A DNA stretch of 64,000 bases, taken from contig JBAXVX010000018.1 of the NCBI GenBank assembly GCA_037128705.1, forward strand, positions 18,029 to 82,028, given 5' to 3'. Below are positions 55,101 to 61,651 of this stretch, piece after piece; the first letter of the stretch is position 1, and each line of letters opens with the position of its first letter. Below the pieces are notes generated by a model. It was given only the letters and a program-made list of their open reading frames with translations, made no database searches and had not been told where the DNA came from. The DNA comes from CAIVAT01 sp037128705. GTDB taxonomy: Bacteria > Bacteroidota > Bacteroidia > Bacteroidales > FEN-979. The translations under genes and the position numbers were made by a program.

Positions 55101-56320
55101 ATTTCATCCGTCAGTTTTTGAATCGGGGCTTTGCTGGCCTGAGCCTCCTGCACCAGCTTGACAATCTGCGCCAGCGTTGTATTTTTGCCGACTTTCGTTG
55201 CTTCGAATTTGATCAGGCCTTCCCTGTTGATGGTCGCTCCGATCACATCATCTCCGGGCCCTTTACTTACAGGCATCGATTCGCCGTTAATCATCGACTC
55301 CTCAAATGCAGAACGACCATCGCTGATAATTCCATCGACAGGCACCTTTTCGCCCGGACGTACCACGATTGTATCACCTACGACAACATTTTCTATGTTT
55401 ATCTCCGATTCGACTCCGTTACGGATCACGCTGGCGGTTTTGGCACGCAGCCCCATCAGCGCTTTTAACGCCGCGGAAGTCCGGCCTTTTGCACGCGCTT
55501 CGAGATACTTGCCCAGCCTGATCAGGGTGATGATCGCTGCCGCTGTTTCAAAAAACACGTTCGGGCTATGTATCGCGCCAACAGTCACCAAAAGGCTTGA
55601 AAAATAGGCCACCGAAGAGCCCAGCATGATGAGGACATCCATATTGGCACTGCCGGAACGTAAACTTTTGTAAGCACCGATATAAAACTGCCAGCCTACC
55701 ACAAACTGCACCACGGTTGCGACCAGCAACAGGACATAGTTATCACCGGGGAAGCTCCAAAGCCCAAAATCCCTGGCCATGCTGTAAATGATCAATGGGA
55801 TGGTAAATATCAGACCCGTAATAAGCAACTGTTTCTGATGTTTAAGCGCTGAAGCCCGCACCCTGGATTCAACATCTTCCAGTTCATCGGTATCGCCAAC
55901 CTGCACCGGATCAAATCCGGCTTTATGCATGATTCCGGCAATCTCGGCGATTCCTGTCATTCCCGGAATGTACTCAATCGCAAGCCGCTCAGTCGTATAA
56001 CTCACATTGGCTGCAAGAACCCCCTCATGCCGCAGCAGTAATTTTTCAAGAGCCAATGCATCAGAGTGATCATGAAGCCCGGTAACCGGGAGTTCTGTCT
56101 TTCCCGTGGGAATGCCAAAACCGATCCGTTTCACTGCGGCAATAATCTGATTTTCGTCCAGTTTCGTCGTGTCGAATGATACCGAAAGCTTTTCCCCAGC
56201 CAGATCAACATTCGCCTCCTCCATGCCCGGTAATTTGCGTACATTTCGTTCGATCGTCAGTGCACAGTTTGAACATGACATGCCTGTGACCGGCATCGTT
56301 GTACGTTTAACATGAACCAT
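52121..56320 (-). CDS. Cu+-transporting P1B ATPase fused to an ETR1-like ethylene/Cu(I)-binding domain, PAS and histidine kinase
   Basis: 1399 residues, no break. HMA1 (GMSCSNC, Cys16/Cys19); degenerate HMA2 (76-143, CxxC lost); CopA core with CPC 449-451, phospho-Asp493 (DKTGT), HP 532-533, GDGIND 702-707, YN 767-768 and the MxxSS motif from 789. An extra helix (827-846) follows. Then three helices (about 862-955) match the plant ETR1 sensor: Tyr879, Ile882, Pro883, Ile909, Cys912, His916 align with Tyr32, Ile35, Pro36, Ile62, Cys65, His69 with identical spacing; ETR1 Asp25 is Asn872. A coiled coil, PAS (about 1028-1146), HisKA (His1187) and HATPase_c (Asn1301, DNGIGFD, GTGIGLA) follow. ATG 56320 is chosen because GGAGG (56326-56330) precedes it by 5 bases. 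Copper transport and Cu/ethylene sensing are inferred from family knowledge. Confidence 0.9.
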   Translation of the reverse strand: MVHVKRTTMPVTGMSCSNCALTIERNVRKLPGMEEANVDLAGEKLSVSFDTTKLDENQIIAAVKRIGFGIPTGKTELPVTGLHDHSDALALEKLLLRHEGVLAANVSYTTERLAIEYIPGMTGIAEIAGIMHKAGFDPVQVGDTDELEDVESRVRASALKHQKQLLITGLIFTIPLIIYSMARDFGLWSFPGDNYVLLLVATVVQFVVGWQFYIGAYKSLRSGSANMDVLIMLGSSVAYFSSLLVTVGAIHSPNVFFETAAAIITLIRLGKYLEARAKGRTSAALKALMGLRAKTASVIRNGVESEINIENVVVGDTIVVRPGEKVPVDGIISDGRSAFEESMINGESMPVSKGPGDDVIGATINREGLIKFEATKVGKNTTLAQIVKLVQEAQASKAPIQKLTDEIGKYFVPIIVGLALMTFLGWIFVAQNDWTAAMMNAIAVLVIACPCAIGLATPTAIMVGTSKGAEHGILFRNSETLERAGRVNIIVLDKTGTITKGQPEVTDIVASKDLSPDEMLRLAASAEKGSEHPLGRAIVKAGLDKGLILTDPVNFKAVSGFGVRTQVTGVSVIIGNPRLMQNEQIDTAIFDQDILRLQAEGKTVMIVATGPAPEQMKVAGLIAVADTVKAGSHEAIADLHKLGLEVIMVTGDNRSAAEAIAAEVGIDRVVAEVLPGGKAEVIRNLQSGSVSGMQQRMVAMVGDGINDAPALAQADVGIAIGTGADVAMAAAGITLISGDLHGVGRAISLSRGTYQTIVQNLIWALFYNVALIPIAAYGLLSPMFAAGAMAFSSIFVVTNSLRLRRFKVQTFAPPRTMVRQIAELVPRILAPAVALAILIVFPLMTMPGGMEISGTNPGTMTPLLMMVMAIANGLIAISYASIPIFLVVFIRKRKDLPFSWAIVLFGAFILICGTTHFVHIIGLWWSVDWWQAAVDSLCAVISLATAVVVWPILPKILAIPSPAQLRMINNELQKEKSTLERTRDELRRAYDEVEIRVKERTAELEQANQSLKAEIFERMRAESALRDSEERFRTLVHMAPLPMVYVSNNGHFNLINDRFGRTFGYTLDDVPTLDDWFKLAYPDKEYRDQVISTWEVVVHDALEQETDIKPVEYQVTCKDGKVRIIEISGIFIGEDILAILFDVTERRNAEDEIKRINASLEQRVFERTAELKTSNNELEAFSYSVSHDLRAPLRSIDGWSLALEEDFYNDLGDKGREYIDRVRNETQRMGRLIDDILKISRVSRIEMNKVHIDLSALIQTILDRVMEIGKDQPCEINIQPGMEVFGDFNMIEIALTNLIDNAIKFTGWQPKPRIEFGTTVHAGEPAWYVRDNGIGFDMAYSKNLFGAFQRMHKQSDFPGTGIGLATVQRIIHRHGGIIWADSKPGQGTTFYFTLIPETK

Positions 56321-56325
56321 TTTCA

Positions 56326-56330
56326 CCTCC
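56326..56330 (-). promoter_or_regulatory. Shine-Dalgarno deciding the start of the Cu-ATPase fusion
   Basis: GGAGG on the minus strand lies 5 bases before ATG 56320. An in-frame GTG at 56326-56324 overlaps it and is therefore unlikely to be the start. Confidence 0.65.
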
Positions 56331-56421
56331 TCGTTGTCGATGAATATTACTGCCTCCTGCCTGTAATTACTGTTCAGGAATCATATACAAAGATATTAAT
56401 ATTTAATCCCGTTATCCTTTG

Positions 56422-56429
56422 TAAATTTG
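56422..56429 (+). promoter_or_regulatory. Promoter -7 box directly before mtaB
   Basis: TAAATTTG fits TAnnTTTG, 4 bases before the mtaB ATG, which predicts a leaderless or nearly leaderless message. Confidence 0.5.
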
Positions 56430-56433
56430 CAAA

Positions 56434-57804
56434 ATGAAATCGAAAACCATTGCATTCCATCATTTCGGTTGTAAAGTAAATTTCGCTGAAACATCCTCAC
56501 TTTCAAGACAATTCCATGAAAGCGGATATGAGATTACCAATTTCCACGATCAGGCTGATGTTTACGTTATCAGTACATGCGTAGTCACTGCAGTTGCAGA
56601 GAAAAAGTGCCGGGCGGCCATCAGGCAGGCACACAAACTCAATCCAAATGCCAGGATAGCCGTAATCGGATGTTTTTCAGAACTTAAACCTTCTGAGCTT
56701 GCAAATATGGATGGGGTCGCCCTTGTTTTGGGCCATTCCGGGAAGTTCCGGTTACTTGAAGAGCTGACCCTGCTTGACCAGCGTGAACGTCCTGGCTACG
56801 AAGCCACACCCTCAATAAAACAGGATTCGAAAGACCCGGGAACGGACCACGATTATCATCCAGGCATCTCCACTCCCGGATTTTCGGACCGTGAATCATT
56901 TGTACCTTCCTTTTCATATGGTGACCGCACCCGTTCCTTCTTAAAGATCCAGGATGGCTGTGATTATTATTGTTCCTATTGCACCATTCCTCTGGCCCGC
57001 GGACATAGCAGGAGCGACACCATTGAAAATGTTCTGAAAAACGCCAGGGAAATCATCCGTCATGGGATCAAAGAGATTGTTCTTACTGGGGTGAATATTG
57101 GTGATTTCGGCAAGCAGAACGGGGAAAATTTCCTCCAGCTGATCTGTTCTCTCGATCATCTGGAGGGGATCAGCCGATTCAGAATTTCCTCCATTGAGCC
57201 TGACCTGCTGTCGAACGAAATCATCGAATTCGTTGCAGCTTCAAGGAATTTCCTGCCGCATTTTCATATCCCGTTGCAATCGGGAAGTAATAAAATCCTA
57301 AAATCAATGCACCGCCGGTACCATCGGGAGCTTTACGCTGAGCGTATCATGAAGATCCGTTCACTGATGCCATTTGCATGCATCGCGGCCGATGTTATCA
57401 CCGGATTCCCAGGTGAAACAGATGAGGATTTCAATGATACACTGACCTTCCTCAAGAATCTTGATATTTCCTACCTTCATGTTTTCACCTATTCAAAACG
57501 GGAGAATACCCTTGCTGCCAAAATGGAATCGGTAATTCAGGATAAAACCAAAAAAGAGCGGAGTGAATTGTTGCATCGTCTTTCTGAAGAGAAAAAGCGA
57601 CAATTCTACTTGCAAAACAAGGGCCTTGAGGTAAAAGTCCTGCTTGAATCAGATAATTCGATGGGTTACATGCACGGTTTTTCTGAAAACTACATCAAGG
57701 TTAAAACAAAATACAACCCGGCTTTTGTAAACCAGGTGATCCAACTGAAACTGGAAAATCTGACTGAAGATGGTTATCTGGTAAATGAAAATATAAAATC
57801 ATGA
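56434..57804 (+). CDS. mtaB: tRNA t6A37 methylthiotransferase MtaB
   Basis: A 456-residue radical SAM methylthiotransferase. It has an N-terminal UPF0004 domain with three cluster Cys (FGCKVN, STCVVT, IGCFSE), a radical SAM core (CDYYCSYC near 178-185) and a C-terminal TRAM-like region. It converts t6A to ms2t6A at position 37 of tRNAs reading ANN codons. The HxxGCKVN start (HHFGCKVN) is typical of MtaB rather than MiaB or RimO. It overlaps suhB by 4 bp. Confidence 0.93.
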   Translation: MKSKTIAFHHFGCKVNFAETSSLSRQFHESGYEITNFHDQADVYVISTCVVTAVAEKKCRAAIRQAHKLNPNARIAVIGCFSELKPSELANMDGVALVLGHSGKFRLLEELTLLDQRERPGYEATPSIKQDSKDPGTDHDYHPGISTPGFSDRESFVPSFSYGDRTRSFLKIQDGCDYYCSYCTIPLARGHSRSDTIENVLKNAREIIRHGIKEIVLTGVNIGDFGKQNGENFLQLICSLDHLEGISRFRISSIEPDLLSNEIIEFVAASRNFLPHFHIPLQSGSNKILKSMHRRYHRELYAERIMKIRSLMPFACIAADVITGFPGETDEDFNDTLTFLKNLDISYLHVFTYSKRENTLAAKMESVIQDKTKKERSELLHRLSEEKKRQFYLQNKGLEVKVLLESDNSMGYMHGFSENYIKVKTKYNPAFVNQVIQLKLENLTEDGYLVNENIKS

Positions 57805-58598
57805 ATTTAGAGAAACTGACATACGATGTTTGTGATATTTCAAAAGAGGCAGGCGAATTTCTGAAGAAGGAGGTACATCTCCTGAAAACCTCTGATATCC
57901 TGTCGAAAGGATTGCATAATTATGTCACCTATGTGGACAAGGAATCGGAACGCAGGATTGTTGAACGGCTTTCTACACTTATTCCCGGAAGCGGGTTTAT
58001 TGCCGAGGAGAACCAGGAACTGAAGCCCGGTGAGTTCACCTGGGTACTTGATCCGCTCGACGGGACCACAAATTTCATCCATGCCGTCCCCCTTTACTGC
58101 ATCAGCATCGGGTTGATGTACCAGGATGAAACCATTTTGGGGGTTGTATATGAACCTAACCTGAAAGAGTTTTTTTATACCTGGAAATCGGCCCCTGCAT
58201 ACCTAAACCGGGAGATCATCCGGGTTTCGGAAACCCCCACCATATCCGAATCCCTCATTGCGACCGGATTTCCCTATTATGACTATCGTCGCCTGGATGA
58301 TTACCTTGCGATTTTCAAGTACCTCTTGCAGAACAGCCATGGAGCCCGACGCCTTGGTTCTGCTGCAGCCGACCTGGCTTATACGGCTTGCGGCCGCTAC
58401 GATGGTTTTTATGAATATGGCCTGAGCCCCTGGGATGTGAATGCCGGCGGATTGCTGGTGAAAAACGCAGGCGGGATTGTCACTGATTTTCGAGGCACGG
58501 AAAACTATATCTTTGGAAAACAAATTATCGCTACCAACTTCTCTATTTATACTGAATTTCTAAAACTATTTAACGCATGGAAACAAGAGTTGAATTAA
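57801..58598 (+). CDS. suhB: Inositol monophosphatase family protein
   Basis: 265 residues. Metal-binding motifs are EENQ (about 70), WVLDPLDGTTNFIHAVP (about 89-105) and SPWDVNAGGLLVKNAGG (about 210). The family hydrolyses inositol-1-phosphate or related sugar phosphates with Mg2+; SuhB also serves in rRNA transcription in proteobacteria. Its ATG overlaps the mtaB stop codon and its own end overlaps the macro-domain gene by 22 bp. Confidence 0.92.
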   Translation: MNLEKLTYDVCDISKEAGEFLKKEVHLLKTSDILSKGLHNYVTYVDKESERRIVERLSTLIPGSGFIAEENQELKPGEFTWVLDPLDGTTNFIHAVPLYCISIGLMYQDETILGVVYEPNLKEFFYTWKSAPAYLNREIIRVSETPTISESLIATGFPYYDYRRLDDYLAIFKYLLQNSHGARRLGSAAADLAYTACGRYDGFYEYGLSPWDVNAGGLLVKNAGGIVTDFRGTENYIFGKQIIATNFSIYTEFLKLFNAWKQELN

Positions 58599-59086
58599 TC
58601 CAGGGTGACATTACAAAGCTGAAAATTGATGCCATTGTCAATGCGGCAAATCCCTCCCTGCTGGGAGGCGGAGGCGTTGATGGTGCCATTCATGCTGCCG
58701 CCGGGCCAGGTTTGCTTGAAGTTTGCACACTCCTGGGGGGTTGCAAAACCGGCGAAGCAAAAATCACGAAAGGGTACAAACTGCCTGCCCAGTTCGTGAT
58801 TCATACAGTCGGCCCTGTATGGGGCATTGGTGACCGGAATGAGTCGGCCCTCCTGGCAAGCTGTTATAGGAGAAGCCTTGCACAGGCCACAGTGCATGAT
58901 TGCAAAACCGTGGCATTCCCCAACATCTCAACCGGAATATACCATTTCCCTAAAGAACTTGCAGCCGAGATCGCCATCCGTGAGGTTAAAAACTACCTGT
59001 CTCTGAATACCCTTCCCGAAAAGGTGATTTTTGTATGTTATGATGACGAGAATTACGCAATATACAAGCAACTGCTGAACTTTTAA
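58577..59086 (+). CDS. ymdB: Macro-domain protein, O-acetyl-ADP-ribose deacetylase type
   Basis: A 169-residue macro domain. The signature IDAIVNAANPSLLGGGGVDGAIHAAAG binds ADP-ribose and has the Asn and Asp used in deacetylation. HTVGPVW and FPNISTGIYHFP are also conserved. It removes acetyl groups from O-acetyl-ADP-ribose or ADP-ribose from proteins; the MacroD-type sequence allows both. It begins inside the end of suhB, so translation is coupled. Confidence 0.92.
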   Translation: METRVELIQGDITKLKIDAIVNAANPSLLGGGGVDGAIHAAAGPGLLEVCTLLGGCKTGEAKITKGYKLPAQFVIHTVGPVWGIGDRNESALLASCYRRSLAQATVHDCKTVAFPNISTGIYHFPKELAAEIAIREVKNYLSLNTLPEKVIFVCYDDENYAIYKQLLNF

Positions 59087-59155
59087 CCAGGGCTGCTTCC
59101 GATGATTATCAATTATGCGTAGTAACTCTGTAAGGCATAGAGCTTCTTTTGAATC

Positions 59156-61609
59156 ATGAAAAAGATCCTGCTGCTATCCCTCCTTGCATTTTATTCACTG
59201 GTTATTTTTGCACAGGCAGCAAAAAAAAGGATTACTGCCATTGCCACGACCGAAACGATTAAAATCGATGGCATCCTTGATGAGCCTGCATGGGAATCTG
59301 CACCCACAGCAAAAGATTTTGTCCAAAGGCAGCCATACAATGGAAAACCTGAAACATTACGCACCGAAGTCAGGTTTTTATACGACAACACAGGTCTTTA
59401 TGTTGGGGCAACCATGTTCGATCCGCATCCCGACAGCATTTTGGCCCAGATGGGATTGCGTGATGCCGGCAGTTTGAATGCCGATAATTTTATCCTGATC
59501 GTCAGTCCATTTAACGATGGGATCAACGCCTTCTGTTTTTTGGTCTGGGCTTCGGATGTGCAGGCTGATTTCAAACTTACAGGCACGGATGCCTCTGACG
59601 ATTTCAGCTGGGATGCAGTCTGGGTCAGCAAAGCCCGGAAAAATGACCGGGGTTGGATCGTTGAAATGAAAATCCCCTATTCGGCTATCCGTTTTCCTTT
59701 GGAGTCGGTTCAGGAATGGGGCGTTAATCTTCAGCGGGAGATCCGCCGGTTCCGCGAGCTGGACACCTGGAACCTGATTGACTCAAAGGTTTCTGGCTAT
59801 GTAAACCAAAGCGGCCTGCTCGATGGGATAAAAAACATCAAGCCGCCGCTCCGGCTCTCCGTTTCACCCTATTTATCAGCATACCTGCAAAACAGCCCGG
59901 GCCAAAAGACTTATGAACTTTCATACAACTATGGCGCCGACCTTAAATATGGCATCAACCAGAGTTTCACCCTTGATATGACCCTGATCCCAGATTTCGG
60001 CCAGGTACGAGCGGATGACAAATATTATAATTTCTCGCCATTTGAAATTCGTTATGATGAGCGCCGTCAATTTTTCACCGAGGGAACAGAGATGTTCAAC
60101 AAAGGGGGAATATTTTATTCCAGGCGGGTTGGAGCTCAGCCAAAAGGTTATGAAAAGCCTTACCAGCAGCTCAGCGACAATGAAGCCGTGACCGACAATC
60201 CCAGCCAAACGAAACTGATCAATGCATCCAAAATATCAGGAAGAACACGCGGCGGACTTGGGATCGGGATATTCAATGCCATGTCGGCAAATACATGGGC
60301 CACTGTAACCGATTCTGTGACCGGTGAAAGCCGGAGGATCATGACCCAGGGATTCACCAATTACAACATGGTTGTCCTTGATCAAAATCTGAAGAACAAT
60401 TCTTACCTGGATTTTTTGAATACGAATTATTTTATGCCCACTGAAGGTTATACTGCCAATGTTACCGGGAGCTCCTTCAAATTTGCAAACAAATCATTTT
60501 CCTATGCATTAACGGGGGATGCCTTCGTGAGCCAGAAATATTACAGTCACTATTCGCCGGAGTTCGGATATCACTATGCACTGACCTACGGAAAAATTTC
60601 AGGAAATTTCAAGTTCTCTTACCAGCAATTGCTTGAGACGGATAAATATGACCCGAATGATATGGGGTTTAATCCGATGAACAACAGGTTCGATCATACG
60701 GCGACTTTTGAATATAACCTGTATGATCCGTTCTGGAAACTTCTGAGTATGTATAATAATGTGAAAGCATTTTACAATTTCCTGTATGACGGAATGAAAT
60801 TTTCAGCCCTGAAATTCAGTGCAGAGAGCGAAGCGACAACCCGGAAATACATGACGCTTGGTGTTTATTCCGAGGTACAGCCAATTCCCGGATACGATTT
60901 TTATGAACCCCGTGTGTATGGATGGATGTTCAAAACCCCAGCCTATGGAAAATCAAGCGCATGGTTTTCATCCGATTACCGCAAGAAATTTGCTTTGGAT
61001 GGCGCCATGCTCGGCCTCGTTGCCAATGAGTATAAAACTTCGGGATATACATTTACCCTTGAGCCTAGATTCAGGGTTTCAGACAGGATCATGCTGCTGT
61101 ATCATCTCTATTATGAGAAGATCCTCAATGATGTGGGTTACGTTGATCAATCGGAAGATTCGCTGGGGAACCTGACTATCTACTTCGGGCGCCGCGACCG
61201 GTTAAGCATTACAAATATCCTGGAGGCGAATTACATGATCACCAGCACCATGAGCATTGATTTACGGGCCCGTCACTACTGGGTTTCCGCCCCTTACTAC
61301 TCATTTTACACACTTCAGCAGGATGGTTCACTTAATCCGACGGCCTATGCAGGAGATCCCGATGTGAATTACAACCTGTTCAACTTCGACCTTACCTATA
61401 TCTGGAATTTCGCACCGGGCAGTCAGCTCTCCCTCATGTGGAAAAATGCAATCACCACCTTCGATAACAATATCATCCCCGATTTTTTCGATGACTTCAG
61501 AAATACAATGAATGCGCCCGGGTCTAACAGTTTTTCTATCAGGATATTGTATTACCTGGATGCACTGTATTTCAAAAAAAAGAATATTACGAAAAATAAT
61601 TATCTTTGA
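59156..61609 (+). CDS. DUF5916 outer-membrane protein with CBM9-like N-terminus
   Basis: 817 residues with a signal peptide (MKKILLLSLLAFYSLVIFAQA). Residues about 35-225 form a carbohydrate-binding family 9-like sandwich (IDGILDEPAWE, FLYDNTGLYVGA). The remaining 580 residues (FTEGTEMFNKGGIFYSRRVG..., many Tyr/Phe strands) are DUF5916 and look like a beta-barrel of the outer membrane. The function is unknown. Confidence 0.85.
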   Translation: MKKILLLSLLAFYSLVIFAQAAKKRITAIATTETIKIDGILDEPAWESAPTAKDFVQRQPYNGKPETLRTEVRFLYDNTGLYVGATMFDPHPDSILAQMGLRDAGSLNADNFILIVSPFNDGINAFCFLVWASDVQADFKLTGTDASDDFSWDAVWVSKARKNDRGWIVEMKIPYSAIRFPLESVQEWGVNLQREIRRFRELDTWNLIDSKVSGYVNQSGLLDGIKNIKPPLRLSVSPYLSAYLQNSPGQKTYELSYNYGADLKYGINQSFTLDMTLIPDFGQVRADDKYYNFSPFEIRYDERRQFFTEGTEMFNKGGIFYSRRVGAQPKGYEKPYQQLSDNEAVTDNPSQTKLINASKISGRTRGGLGIGIFNAMSANTWATVTDSVTGESRRIMTQGFTNYNMVVLDQNLKNNSYLDFLNTNYFMPTEGYTANVTGSSFKFANKSFSYALTGDAFVSQKYYSHYSPEFGYHYALTYGKISGNFKFSYQQLLETDKYDPNDMGFNPMNNRFDHTATFEYNLYDPFWKLLSMYNNVKAFYNFLYDGMKFSALKFSAESEATTRKYMTLGVYSEVQPIPGYDFYEPRVYGWMFKTPAYGKSSAWFSSDYRKKFALDGAMLGLVANEYKTSGYTFTLEPRFRVSDRIMLLYHLYYEKILNDVGYVDQSEDSLGNLTIYFGRRDRLSITNILEANYMITSTMSIDLRARHYWVSAPYYSFYTLQQDGSLNPTAYAGDPDVNYNLFNFDLTYIWNFAPGSQLSLMWKNAITTFDNNIIPDFFDDFRNTMNAPGSNSFSIRILYYLDALYFKKKNITKNNYL
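61601..61608 (+). promoter_or_regulatory. Promoter -7 box of multi-PAS kinase
   Basis: TATCTTTG fits TAnnTTTG. It overlaps the last codons of the DUF5916 gene and lies 43 bp before the next ATG. Confidence 0.5.
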
Positions 61610-61651
61610 CCAGGTTTACATCTAAAATGAATTGCCTTTTTAAAAACGAAA

